This document shows, piece after piece, positions 20,333 through 32,316 of a DNA stretch of 58,329 bases. Within the stretch, counting starts at the first letter, position 1, and each line of letters begins with the position of its first letter. Under the pieces are notes generated by a model. It ran no database searches. It was not told the DNA's origin and saw only the letters and a list, made by a program, of their open reading frames with translations. The DNA is from Aureobasidium sp. EXF-3400 (lineage: Eukaryota; Ascomycota; Dothideomycetes; Dothideales; Saccotheciaceae): NCBI GenBank assembly GCA_024195585.1, contig SWBL01000326.1, positions 1-58,329 of the forward strand, read 5' to 3'. Position numbers and translations under genes: made by a program.

Positions 20333-21991
20333 TCATTGAGACGTGACGTCCTTCGCTTGCCTCATTTTCACCCAGACACCGTCTGCAGGGCAGCAGGTAA
20401 GCGTCAGGCGCATCTTGGGTTCGGCATCGAGTGTTGGTCCTGTAGGCTCAATCTTGTCGAATCTTTGAAGCAGTCTGACCATCACATAACTGGCTTCGGT
20501 CAGGGCGAACTGTTGGCCAATGCAGATTCTAGGACCTCCATTGAAGGGCAGATAGTCCCAGCTAGGTCGCTTTGAGGTCCACCTTGATGGTTTGAATTCG
20601 TCTGCGTCCTCGCCCCAGATATCCTTGCGCCTGTGCATGACATAGACGGAATAGCTGACATCGGTACCTTTAGGAATGAAGATAGGGGATAGACCGTCTG
20701 CGCCACCACCGCATGGGATTGTTGTGTCTGTTAAAGCACGGCGACCGTCCATAGGAACCACAGGGTAGACTCGAAGAGCCTCATTCAAGCAGTGTTGAAG
20801 GTACTGACAGTCCTTGAGAGACACGAATGTGATATCTCTGGGATTTTCGTAGCTTCCGAAGTCACGTATGACAGTTTCGCGGAGCTTCTCGAAGACATCT
20901 GGATTCTTAGCTAGAAGCAACAGCATCCAGCTAAGCAAACAAGCAGTGGTATCGCGACCAGCTATCAAGATATTGAGTAGTTGTGTTCGCAGCTCGACAG
21001 GATCCTGTGTCTGAGCGGCGAGTTCCTCGAGAAATACGAACTTCCTCATGAGCGATGGTCTTCGCTTCTCAGATGCGTGTGCCTTGATTGCCTTGTCCAC
21101 ATAGTAGTCGGCAAAGTTGTGAACATCTTTGCAAAATTTCTTGAAGTGCTTGTCGTGAGCCATCCAGTAGTAGTTCCCGAATCGTGCGCCTTTGAAAAGG
21201 TAGCTTTGAGAGCTGTCGATAGCAGTGCCGAACACTTTTTCGTCTTTCCAGGCTGCTGCTGCACCAGCTTCTCCACCCCTGAGAGCTGCGAGCTGAGTGT
21301 CGATGCTCTCACCAAAGAGAAACTCGGTTGAGCTGTCAAGAGTCAGGCGGAAGAAAAGAAGCTGAACATTAGTCTCTTCGACCCAACCATCGGCATTTAC
21401 AGGAAGAGCCTTCATCATGTTCTGCACGTGCACTTCTTCAAGTTCCAGATCGCTGATATTGTCGCGAGCAAATTGAGGACGGAGTAGTGCTCGAGAGTGT
21501 TCCCATCTTTTGCCATCTGATGCGAACTGAGAAGATAGTCAGCAAGCGTAACGATGCATAAGATCAAAAGCACTTACAATGCCATCGCCCATCAAAGGAC
21601 CAAAGTTGCCAATTCTTGCGGATCCTAATCCGAAATCCCTGAACTGGGTTGCCAACAAAGCTTGAATGTTTTTGGGATCCGAGGTGAAATGAGCCTCATT
21701 GCCCAGAATAGAAAGGCGCATGGTATGCACGGGTCTATGGTGCGATACGGACAAGGCTTCCTCCCTCTCACGGAGATAGGCGGGAAATCGGCCTGCTTTC
21801 TGAGCCGCCATCATCTGTTTGATCGTCGAGATACCCAGGTTAGTGGCGGGCCATAGTGGAGCTGGTTCACAAGCCAGCTTTCGAGACTTGATAGCATGTT
21901 GTCGACGAATGTACAATAGGCTGATACTTTTATATAGTATCCAAGTGACTGAGAGCCACAGGAAGGCATACAATGTAGGTACACTCGCCAT
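20333..21991 (-). CDS. Cytochrome P450, CYP52-like, 2 exons
   Basis: Exons 21991-21578 and 21526-20333 (51-bp GTAAGT...CAG intron) give 535 residues. An N-terminal membrane anchor spans about residues 8-27. The I-helix motif AGRDTTA is at 327-333, the K-helix NEALR (ExxR) follows, and the heme loop FNGGPRICIG has its ligand at Cys473, followed by QQFALTEASYV, typical of the CYP52 clade and its Pezizomycotina relatives. CYP52 enzymes omega-hydroxylate n-alkanes and fatty acids in the ER with NADPH-P450 reductase. Substrate is inferred from family only. No cluster partners are adjacent. Confidence 0.93.
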
Positions 21992-24431
21992 CTGTGAGAT
22001 TGATTGACTGCAGAGTGGGAACAGGGATCGACAGGTCTCTTAAACCAACCGGGACCCTGAACTTGCCCTGTCACCCATCATGGAGGGAGAGTTGAGATGC
22101 ACTTCGGCTCTCGGTAAAGCGCATTGGGTCTGCTCGAGTCACTAGAAATGCGGATTGCGAGAGAACGGCCGTAAAGGCCCGCCAATGAACGCCATGGAGA
22201 GAGGCTTTTAAGTTGGCAGCGACACCCAACCGTGTTGTCGATATCTTGGCTTCCGCAACGGCATGGAGGGACCCACCCAGGGCATACAGATATAGCTTGC
22301 GAGGTTGCAACCCTGGAAAGTGTCTATTGTAAGTCAAGAAACGTTCCTCGCTGATGGACGGATTTGCCAAATACGCATTTTCGAGACATGATATCGTTGG
22401 AACGACAGAGAAAGGAAGGCAGGACGTCGGCAAGAATTGATTGCGCACGTCATTCAGCTCATCCGAGTTTTCTTGGCGGTGTGGGGTAGTGCTTTAGTGG
22501 TGCGGCTGATCGCTGTTTCCCTTCTCCCTCTCTCTGACCTCGCCTCGTCGACCAAACAGAATACAAAGTCATGTGTGTCTACTGAGGCACAATTTCAGCC
22601 ATTCTCCCGACAGCTCGTTCTAGACCAAACACGCTCCAAGGGTATCGGGAAGAGCGCCAACACGTATGTGGTCGATTTAAGAATACTTGATAAAGCTGTG
22701 GGTGGCTTGCGGACCAACGGCGCCCATGATGGCAACCGGCTGGTAGAGACTCGAGAGGTGGGGCCTCACATTGGTTCGCAAGCACGTTTCCAACGCGCAA
22801 GATAGACCCATCGTCCTTTTCCTATTTGCGAAAACACACCACACCCTCTATCAGCCGTGGACACGGTGTGAACGGCCGACCTGCTTGCTGGCTGATAAGG
22901 ACACAATGATATTGAGAAGCCATACGAGCGATGCGAAACGTCCTCGTGCCGGCCTATCCGCAAAAAGGCATGTCTGGTATCAAGACAACTCAAAACTTTT
23001 ATGACGATTTTTGTCACATGCCCTGATGGTCGATCTGTGACTGATCAAGGAGCCTTTTCTGACACACTCCTATCCTCGAAAGGTTGACGATGCTTAGGTT
23101 TGGGGAAGGGTCGAGTGTGACGCTGGTAAACTCAATTGGGCCATGCAGCACAGCAAGCATGAGTTCCCCCGAGCATTCTGATCCTTCGATATCCTCATCA
23201 GACTACTACAACAACATGTCTTATCACCCTATGACTCACAATCAATCCATCTATCTGCCTACAAGTGGGAGGGAGTTTCGAGACCTTGGAAGCATCTCAC
23301 GGAAGCAGAGTACGCGACGATTCTGAAGCATCTTTAACATGAACAAGTCCCGTCGGCAAGTTGACATGCAGCTCCTATTCAAACGCAGGCCCTTGGTCAT
23401 ACAACATGGCGAACGCTGCTTGTGCAATCCCAATCGAACAACCATACTATCTTTGATCTCGGTGCCTCGACTGACTGAGGCACGAGTTTTCTGTAACTTA
23501 ATGGACACTTCAGGATTTGAGCCAGGTCAATTTTACAGGCTACCTCTTACGACGGCAAGAGGACACTATTGCTCTTTCCCATGATACATGCCTCGGCTAT
23601 TAGCACTTTGTTCCTTTCCATCTGGAGTGCCATTCCAACAATCCTGCCGCCTCCGATACTGTTGACAGCAGAGCTTGCGAACGATATGATTATCAGTTGT
23701 GACATGAAGGCCAGTATCATGCCTCCATCGATCCTTGCCGAGATCGCAGAAAATGAGGAGTATCTTGGACTTCTGTGGGAATGCAACAGTGTGATGTATG
23801 GATAAGGACCACTACCCACTGAAGCTGGTAATCACATTGCTTCAGGTATTACTCTCATAACCGTCTTTCGATCTTCGAAGACTGGTTTCTTCCCTGTCGC
23901 AGTCATGCAGTGTGGCACATCACGGTCCTCAGCTTGATCTCTTGGAAGTAAGGCGCTGATCTTTGTGATCGAGTTGTCTGCTTCTCGTTAGTACTCGAGA
24001 CTTCTCTGGTTATCTGCTTTGTTGTCTGAGCATACACACATCGATATCATTTGTTGGCCGAAAGATTACCACGGGCTTTTCCATTACGATCATCTCTCTT
24101 TCAGACGATCGTCTTGCAACTCGCGGACGGATTTGGTCACCATGGTGACTCGACTTGCGAGTCTCGCTAAGCGCTATACCCAGATCTACCTACTCCCACA
24201 AAGCATTTGACACCTCACGACGTTGAAGACAATGCGCCAAGAGGCACTCGGTCATAACAGCAAGAGTGACATGGGCAATACTTCCTTTTAGCAGCATGTT
24301 AAGTTGTCTAGCCACTATATCGATAGTGAAGAACAAGAGTCCTGCCAAAAGTTATGCGTGCTCACTTTCTATTGCATTCAAGCTACAAAGATATCTTAGT
24401 GGCCCAAAGATAAAGCCAAAGACCGCACAAG
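21992..24431. other. 2.4-kb intergenic region, no supported gene
   Basis: Small frames on both strands lack motifs or consistent splice signals. The left edge contains the P450 promoter. Apart from the F-box-like pseudogene that begins at its right, nothing can be supported. Confidence 0.45.
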
Positions 24432-25336
24432 TCAGTCTTGGAGTAACAGCACCATACCATCGACAAAGGTAAGTGGCATGCGATTCCAGATGCCATGTTC
24501 TTGTTTCCATGTTGGCTGCCAATTCTCTCCTTTCCAACCGTTGGAAGATTTCGAAGAAATGTGTTCGTTAAACTCCCAATCCCCGTTTGCGTTTTTTCTT
24601 CTGTGGTAGGTGTGACATTCAACATTGCTCAGTTCTCTCATGACATACAGTACCAGATCTCTGCTACAAGAATCAGAGACCTGCAGCCTCACTTCCAACT
24701 TTGTTTTCAGCTTGTCCATGGTAACATTGTTGAGTTGCTTGGTGTTGATTGGTAAAGGTTTTGCACTTGTACATTCCTCGCCGTGAGGTAGGTGTCATCT
24801 CGCATACCATGTTCCCTCAAACACATATGCACCCCCTTCTCTCCACGAAAACGAATAGTGACGTCGAGGAATGAGTACCGATTCAAATCCACACTCAAAG
24901 TCAGGAAATTGAAGCATTGGATCAACAAACTCTGTCTCCAGATGGAACTTCAAGAGCACAACTCCACAGGCCAATTATCGTGGTTGCAGCCACAGCATGC
25001 AGTAAATGGTATGGTTCTGTATTTGGAGCCTCGAAACATCATGGCTGTCCAGTTGATATAGCCGTCCAAGGTTTGTACGTGTAATACCAGCCCAGGTACG
25101 AGGAAGTTTAGCGCCTCAGATTGTGTTTGGCGCGCGGTCTTGAGGAGCGAGATCACTGTTGAAGCTGTGGATCTGACGGCATTGTATGTGGTGGTGTGAC
25201 GATAGTTTTGACAGGGTCGGTTCCCACATACGAGCTGTAGGAAAACTCCCTTTGGACTGCAGTTTCCCAAGACGGATTTGTAGATCATGATTCGAAGTTC
25301 GAGTGGGAGTGTCATGAAGGATGGTGATGTGGTCAT
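24432..25336 (-). pseudogene. Decayed F-box-like paralogue (third copy)
   Basis: From 25336 the protein begins MTTSPSFMTLPLELRIMIYK, closely matching the N-termini of the two intact copies at 31.2 and 32.3 kb (SFM.LP.ELR..IY). The frame runs to a TGA at 24950-24952. It then continues in the same frame with a segment ending ...LLIQCFNFLTLSVDLN, homologous to the paralogues' LTLSVS region. Near 24750-24770 it must shift frame to read NTKQLNNVTMDKLKTK, matching NVTAIAKLQA, and then runs to about 24450. So at least one nonsense codon and one frameshift disable it. It lies inverted relative to the intact pair and about 6 kb away, with the VNX1-type gene between. Confidence 0.75.
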
Positions 25337-26165
25337 CTTGTGTGCAATTTGTACGCTTTGCGGCGGATCTCAAATCACCGTCTCGTAACAAGATGTTGTG
25401 TTGTGGAAAAGTCGAGTAAAGATAGAGAGATTGGCAACATGCCTTTTGAGAGAGATCTGTGCTGACTTATACGAGGTAGTTGCCAGAGGTGATAAGTCAT
25501 CGCGAAAAAAAAACTCGCGCAAATCCACTCACCACACCCATCGTTCGGATGCAATCATCGAATCGATTCTGGTAAAGCCAGTAGTAGAGCAGAGGTTTTG
25601 ATGTTGCAAGATCAGATACAAATTCTCATTGAAGTGCTGCATTCCCTTCCAGTGAGAGTTCCTTTTTCCTTGCCGACGTAGTGAGCTAGAAGATCGACAT
25701 GCTGCCCAAAGGACGCGTTGCCCATATCACTTGTGCTGCCAATCGATATTTGTCTTTGCCTGCTATATTCATGAGTGCAGGAGTCTGTGTCTTTGTTGAC
25801 TTTTCCTCTATTTGGTACTGCCTATAAGACAGATGAATGGTTGTCGAAAATATCAGATTTGGATACCTGACTGACCTCTTACCTTCTGCATTTTTGATAG
25901 TTTGTGTTCATCACAGTCCAGTTGTGCAAATATTCATCAAACCCACTTGATGGCAAATCTTCATAGCTATATATATCATTTATATCCTCTTTGAGCATAA
26001 GTAAAGCCCTTGCCAGCAACTTTCCACGCCAAAATTTAGAGACTCGGTCGTTATCTAAACAAAAACAGTACGTCGAGTCAAAGCACCAAAAACAGTCGAA
26101 CGCCGGTTTCATGCTCAAATTTGTCTTGCACACATTATTACAGTAAGTAGGGTTGAGAGGTGTCT
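25337..26165. other. Intergenic, nothing supported
   Basis: 829 bp between the F-box-like pseudogene and the end of the cation antiporter. A Cys-containing frame at 25879-26169 on the minus strand overlaps the terminal exon of the antiporter and has no supporting motif. The right end should be 3' UTR. Confidence 0.45.
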
Positions 26166-29100
26166 TCAACCAAAGGCTTGTCCTCGTGTAGACTTTCCAA
26201 TCGTGTTGAAAGTCTGTGTGTTGGTTGGCAAGGCGAGTGTGTCGAAGCGGTCGATGCCCATGAAGCGATTAATGCCACCCTGTTCACACAAAAGAGGTTA
26301 GCATGGTACGAAGATAGATGCATGAAGGGTTAAAGACATACCTCGTCGCTGCTCCAGCTCGAGAACCAGAAGCCGATGATGATGGTCAGGTAGGCGAGGA
26401 TCAAGATCGAGCCCTTGAAGTAATTGCTCTTGCCTTCACCAACGACCCAGCCCATCAGGAAGACGCCGAGGATGATGGTGACCATATCCCATTGAGGGAA
26501 GATCAAGTTGAAGGTGTGGTCAGCAACATATTCTGGTTCCATCCATTGTGCCCATATACCAGAATAGAAGACCAAGGCCGGGACTTGCAGAAGCATTACC
26601 TGAAGTGCGTAGGCAGAACCAATCTCCATTGAGAGCGCAATGTTTCCGTTCATGGCGAAGGAGATGGCGTTCAAGAACTCGGTCGTGTTCGGTACGAGCG
26701 CGAAAAGAGTGATACCGAGGAATTTTTCGTCAATGTCAATGTGTTCGAGAACACTGTCAACTGTGTCTACCAGAATTTCGGCAATGACTGCATAGGCGAC
26801 AGTGGCGGTCAACAGAATCACCGCACTCTTTGTGCGGCTCCAGTTGGGTGCATCGTGGCCACCCGATTCATGAGCTGGAGCCTCGTGAACCTCTCCATGA
26901 ACTTCCCCAGCGTCGTCGGGCATGGCACCAGTCTTAGTTGCTGAGGCTGAATGACCGGTCGATGACGAGATGGAGCCATGGTGCTTTACACTGCCAGCGC
27001 TGGTGCTTGCCATCTGTGATGCTTTGCGAGGAGCGCGGGTCGCGTCACGAGCAGCCACGGTCGCTGCAGTTGCTGCCATCTCTGCAACTTGACGTACCAA
27101 AGCAGTGTTGTCTTCTGCAGAGAGACCAGGGATTCGTAGCTTGCGTTGTTGGATCCTATCGCCATCTTCTTCGCTGGACTTGGGAGGTACAAGATGTGTT
27201 GGCCCACCGAAAGGAGAAGCTGTGGTTTTGTCAGGAGAGTGTTGCTCACTGGGAGCAGTACTGCCAAAGCCAGCCTGCTTCAACGATTGACCGAGAATGC
27301 GCTTGTATAATTGTGATTCTTGAATGTTCCCACGCGGCAAAGTGCCGATTGTGCCCATAGTGCTGTTACGGCTCATGTGTGCATGAGGATTGACAACAAT
27401 AGTGTCAGGGATACTTCCATGACGGGCCTCAATGTGCAATGCCTGTTGCTCCATTTTTTCCAGCTTCTTCTCATCGAGTTCATTGTTCCAGATGACTGCT
27501 GCATGAGTACGCAGAGTGAAGAGGAGACCGATGATGTATGACAAGAACAGGAAGAAAGCGCAGAACCAGATGTAGGGGCGTACAGCCTCAAGGAAGAAGC
27601 GATCGTTGGTGGCAGGGACCTGGTTAAAGTAACAGCGTCTACAATCTCTGTCTCCTTTGGCGTCATCTCCCTTCATACACTGGTGGCAGACAAGTTCGTG
27701 GCTACCATAATTCTGATAAAACAAGGTTGGACCGAAGGAGCCAATGACTGCGAAGAGCAACATTGTCGATGTGACACCTGCAGATCTGACGTTGAAGCGT
27801 TGAGTCTTGCGTTTAATGGCACCGAAACACATTGAGATGCCCGGAAGGAAGAGGATACCGGCAAAGATACTACCAATGACACTACCTTCGACCAGCTGAG
27901 CTTTACCTTGGTTAAGAGCGACGCAGTATAAGAATACCTCAACAACGGTAGAGAAGAAGGCGTTGATGGTAGCGCCTACACCCATGGATGATTGTGCTGA
28001 AATAGAAGCAACAGCTTGACCGATGAAGTACGCTAAGGGGATGATAGAGAACAGGCCGAGGATGAAGATGAAACCAGATGAGGCGATGAATATGTCGAGC
28101 TCGAGATACTCCCTTAAAACGTAGAAGTCGAAGATGGCAAAGGCAACCATGCTCAACAAGTTGATGAGGAAGATGTTAGTGCCGTCAACGGTATATTTCC
28201 AGTATCTGCTGCCAACAGCACGGTAGGTACAGAGTAGAACGCTTGAAGGAGCTTCATTGGGTCCACGGCTGGCGTCATGAGTATCGGAGTGGAAAGACAG
28301 AGCCAGCGGGTGTCTCCTCAAGTGATGGTGCAAGAGGAGCGTGACCTTGCCCATAGGAATTGTGAAGACGAGGAACCAACAGAGAGCAGAAATAAGCCAG
28401 AGCGAAGGAGTGATGAAGCCCCAGAAAACGGCAAAGAAGATGATTCTTCCGACAGTCCACTTTCCACGACCAAATAGTCTCGACTTTGATTCTTGCTTGT
28501 CTCCACTGGAACGTCTGCCTGGGCGACCAAGCAAACTGTCAGTCTCATCAGGGGTCGTCTCGACGCTGTCTCTTCTTCGGCCAATCAGGGATCGGTTGAT
28601 GTCTGTTGGGCCGAAGAACAGTCGACCCTCCTCAAGGTCGCCGGTCTGCCATCGCTCGTACTCGGAGATGCTGCGACCTTCACCCGAATCCTCGTCCATA
28701 TAAGCTTCATCGTGCTCAAGCAAAACATACTTTCCAAAAGGATAGAAGATGTAGCCAGCAAACTGCCATAGCACATAGCCGTACTCGTGGCAGCCTGGCG
28801 TGAAGCGGAGGGCAAAGCAAATAAGAGCACCAGCAGCGCAGAGCAATGCAAGCCACCAACCGAATATGAGAGTCCAAAGCAGGTTGAAGAATAGCAAGCC
28901 GAAGCTGACATGATGACCAGGGGTCTGGTGAATGTCACCTTCGGCCGTGACCTGGACGGAGCGACTCTTCTTGTACAAAGCAGGCTTCCAGATACGGATA
29001 CCGAAAGGATGTGTCTCGTTGATGGCCTCTTGTCTGTCCTTCAGTGTGAAGCTCTCGGCGTCACTCAGGTCGGCATCATCGTCGCCAACAGCGTCATCAT

Positions 29101-29806
29101 CGTTCTCGTCGTCCTGGTCTTTCGTGGAGAAGTAGCCTTCCTCCTCTTCCTCGGGCTGTAGCGTGGTCTCTGTGTCATCAGAGTCGGCCTGTCTGTGTGC
29201 TTCTGCTGTCGGAGGCCTTGATGGTGGGTTGTCCTCTCGTTCGTCTGATTCAACTCTTGCAAGGAGTGGTGGCTGGGCTGTTGGTCGGCGGCGGAGTGTG
29301 GAAGCTTTGGGATTTAAAACATGGCTGGATGATGATGAAGCCTTGTCTTGTTGGACTTCATTCACGTCGTCGTCGACTGAGAACTCTTGACCACGCTTGG
29401 GGCCGGCTGATGAAGTACGCTTTCCGAGGGAAGGTTTCTTAGGGGTGGCACGTGTCGATGGTTGAGGCGAGTTGAGAGGCGGCCTTGTATGAGAAGAGGT
29501 CATGGATCCTGTGCGTGTTAGAGTATTAGGCATGATGGGCAGGCGGCCAGATGTTGCTGACTTACCATAGTTTAGGGGCCCAAGTCTCTTCTTGTTAGCA
29601 TCGGGTTTTGTGTTTGTGTTGTACGTCTGAGCGCGAGTGTCGTCGGGCGCAACAACGGATTCGGCGCGCGACGGAGGGCGGTGAGAAGCGGTGGTGCTGC
29701 TATCTCGTAGGCTGTGTGTTGATGTGTGTAGGGCGGTGAGGGAGCTTTGGGAAGTCTCTCCCCAGTTGGACTCCTGTGACGAATGCTGCTCGTCCTTGGG
29801 TGCCAT
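26166..29806 (-). CDS. VNX1: VNX1-type vacuolar monovalent cation/H+ antiporter
   Basis: Main exon 29806-26342, a 62-bp intron (26280-26341, GAG|GTATGT...AACAG) and a final exon 26279-26166 give 1,192 residues. A disordered, Ser/Pro-rich N-terminus with an Asp/Glu-rich end (about 1-270) precedes a Ca2+/cation antiporter core of roughly 13 membrane spans. The two alpha repeats are recognisable: GVGATINAFFSTVVEVFLYC in the first and LVPNTTEFLNAISFAMNGN in the second. Between them is a long hydrophilic loop. A conserved C-x2-C pair of knuckles (CHQC, CRRC) precedes a lumenal loop. VNX1 moves Na+, K+ and some Ca2+ into the vacuole in exchange for H+. A 57-bp stop-free segment (29509-29565) has perfect donor and acceptor signals and may be an additional intron, giving 1,173 residues. 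Confidence 0.9.
29509..29565 (-). other. Probable in-frame 57-bp intron in VNX1 gene
   Basis: On the minus strand the segment starts GTAAGTCAGC, has a CTCTAAC branch-like site and ends CGCACAG. It is a multiple of three and lacks stops, so the frame stays open whether or not it is removed. Splicing would give LNYG|SMTSS. Confidence 0.6.
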
Positions 29807-31190
29807 GGTTTCTGTCGTGGATTCTTCGCTATAGCGCGTGGAGCGCTGCTGCTGGAAAATGCTCAGTTGCGCATCAAAAACAATCTTGATTGTGCCGGAT
29901 TGTTGATTACGGGCCCAACCACGCTAATCGTATGGAAGCTGGGTGACTCGGTGCCAGATGACTCCTTGTTAGTGACTTGAACTCTCTCCTCACGCGACAC
30001 CAAGACTTCAGCTGGGCGTGCAGGACGTTTTAAAATGCAGATAGGAAAAGGCGGCCATCTTGTCGCTATTTACAATGACCATGCATCAAGGTCCACGACA
30101 CGCCATCCCTGATTTGCCGTCTCCAACAACAAAGCCAACGGCCTCTTCGGTCCTTGGATAATGTCAAAGCTCTCATCTTGAAACTCGGCCTCCCATCAGA
30201 ACATGTCACTGTACCACTCACCGACCCGACGTCTGTGGAATTCTTGCTCGCCTACTGCTGTCTTTCCTCTGAATCATGCTCAACTTGTCTGTTATCTTTT
30301 CCCACCTCTTCCGAGCAGCTCGAGACAATCTTTGAGAAATGACGCTCGCCTTCCCCACACATCATGCATGTCCTCCCGCGCTTCCGCAGCCCTGTGTCTC
30401 TCTACTCCAGCAACTGGTGCTGCCTCCTTTTCCAATTCACCATCCCGCTTTGTACGCCTACTCGTCACAAAACGTTAGTCCGCTCTTATCTAGGCTCAGT
30501 CTACATCTCCAACTGTCGGCCCGCTTCCGATCGCCGTCGAGCCCACCAGCCAGGTTGAAATCTTGTTCATTCACCGCCGTCTAGCCGTAAGGGCTGTTCT
30601 TCTCGTAGTAAGCTCTATTTGTTTCACCGCTGGAAGCACAGAACTTTCTTTTCCAAGAATCAAAGAAGCCAAGAAGACCTTCAACAACTCTTCTTGGCTG
30701 TGAAAGTGTATATTCGGTCCATGTCGCCATCATGATACGAAAATCACATAAATTCATAGCTTGTCATCTTGGTTTGATCGATGCTCGTCAGAGAGGCACA
30801 AGACCGGCTTCAAGTCCTGAGCGTCGCCGGCGTTGAAGATCTACTCATTTGTGCTGGAGCGAAGAGTACAATTTCTACACCCCATCTAGCCTGAGTTATG
30901 GCTCTGGATGTCTGGGAGAGACGTCTCCCGTATGACTTTCTTGAATATGGACTCTCCACCAAAATTTTCTCCATATTGGTTCTGACAAGCCTCGTGTATG
31001 ATGAGTTTGTTTGCACCGGTTTCTGACTCACTAAGCAGCCAACGAGCCAATGCCTTGTGTGAGCTAAAAACGAGGTCTTCTCTATAAGACATGCTGCCAC
31101 TTTCTCTTGCTCTTGGTCCTCTTTTCTGACACCCTACTACTACAAGAACTGGAGCTCTGTGTTCGCTGGGATAATGCAACGGCATCTGCA
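29807..31190. other. 1.4-kb intergenic region; duplicated flank at right
   Basis: The left end is the antiporter promoter. The middle is pyrimidine-rich with no supported gene. From about 30990 the sequence resembles the flank of the next paralogue (about 32135-32290): both have GATGAGTT, GTTTGC, CTGACTCACT, ATGC(T/C)GCC and CCTCTTTTC in the same order. Confidence 0.55.
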
Positions 31191-32048
31191 ATGGCTACTT
31201 CACCATCTTCATTTATGAGACTTCCTGCTGAACTTCGGGTTCTGATCTACAGGGCCGTCTCAAACGACTGTGATCCGTTCTCCATGATGAGATACCTTTT
31301 ACATGGTGACTCACATAGATATTGGACCTCCTCTGTGGACCCTGCTTGGGAATCTCTTCATGACACCAAATCATCGGCCAAAGCTATGCTCCTGCTTCTC
31401 ACGACATCGCGTCAGATTCAAGCTGAAGCACTACCTGTCCTCTCTGGACTCAGACTGTGTGTTACGGTCAGAAGAGGGAGGAGTAGCTGGAGAGCCGCAG
31501 TCGTCAGAGACACAACAGAGCATGTTAAACCATTCAACACAGCATTCCATAGGTCTCCTGCCTTCTACGAGTGGCCATCGAACACGCCTTCGTGCGAACA
31601 AGAAGTGCTATTGAAATGCTTCAGCTCTCTGACTCTGAGCGTGAGTTTACAAGACTACGTCATGCTCGCAATCAACATCTCCTTCGGTGATCAGATAAGC
31701 GTCGACGTATGCTTGCACCCACATCACAATTCAAGAGAGGAAATCTACAAGCGCCGCGCCGACGAATATATTGAAAATAAGGAGCTGAATGAAACTGCCC
31801 TCGCAAAATTGAAAGCCAAAACCCTACGCAGAGTCAGAGCTTCCAAGTGTCTGTGTCAAGAGCTGGTCCAAGATATTGTCGGCGACCTGAGTAGCGTAGG
31901 CTGGCATGCCTTTCCGAGAAAGAGAGAAAGAGCAGCTATCTTTGAAAATTCATCAAAGTACGAAACTGTATGGCACATATCCGTACCTGGCACTTCTGCA
32001 CATGAGGAGAAGAAGTTGCGAGATATGGAAGCGGATATGTTGTGCTAG
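31191..32048 (+). CDS. F-box-like LPxELR protein, tandem copy 1
   Basis: A single-exon protein of 285 residues. Residues 7-20 (SFMRLPAELRVLIY) form the F-box/2EXR-like N-terminal motif common in large fungal families. A second conserved block LTTSRQIQAEAL follows, then a central LTLSVS and a C-terminal CQELVQDIVGDLSSVGWHAF block shared with copy 2. The chosen start aligns with those of the paralogues; an upstream in-frame ATG at 31107 adds a 28-residue extension of no recognised value. If the N-terminal motif is an F-box it would bind Skp1 in an SCF ubiquitin ligase; the C-terminal region would then hold the substrate. That function is inference. Copy 2 follows 268 bp downstream. Confidence 0.75.
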   Translation: MATSPSSFMRLPAELRVLIYRAVSNDCDPFSMMRYLLHGDSHRYWTSSVDPAWESLHDTKSSAKAMLLLLTTSRQIQAEALPVLSGLRLCVTVRRGRSSWRAAVVRDTTEHVKPFNTAFHRSPAFYEWPSNTPSCEQEVLLKCFSSLTLSVSLQDYVMLAINISFGDQISVDVCLHPHHNSREEIYKRRADEYIENKELNETALAKLKAKTLRRVRASKCLCQELVQDIVGDLSSVGWHAFPRKRERAAIFENSSKYETVWHISVPGTSAHEEKKLRDMEADMLC

Positions 32049-32316
32049 CTCGGTGCACACGTTACGATCCTTCTCGAAGAGTATCTTAAAATCTGGTTCT
32101 ATACAAAGCTGTATAGAGCTACCCATATGCCTTGTCTATGGATGAGTTGGTTTGCGCCATATCCCTGACTCACTGATTGACCATCCAGCTTACATGAGTC
32201 AACGCGAGATCCTCTTGAAGATACATGCCGCCGTACTCTGCCACTCTTCATCCTCTTTTCCTGATCGTTATTCTGCTACAAAACTCGAAATCTTGTGTTC
32301 ACTGCGAACAGCCACG

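Noticed and set aside
7896..21991. Idea of a secondary-metabolite cluster (NMO, SDR, P450, transporter)
   Set aside because: No backbone synthase, members are far apart, and two of them are broken.
22071..22448. 125-codon minus-strand frame near the P450
   Set aside because: No motif, no splice context, no start-context support.
25879..26169. Cys-containing 96-codon minus-strand frame
   Set aside because: Overlaps the terminal exon of the VNX1-type gene in another frame and has no known motif.
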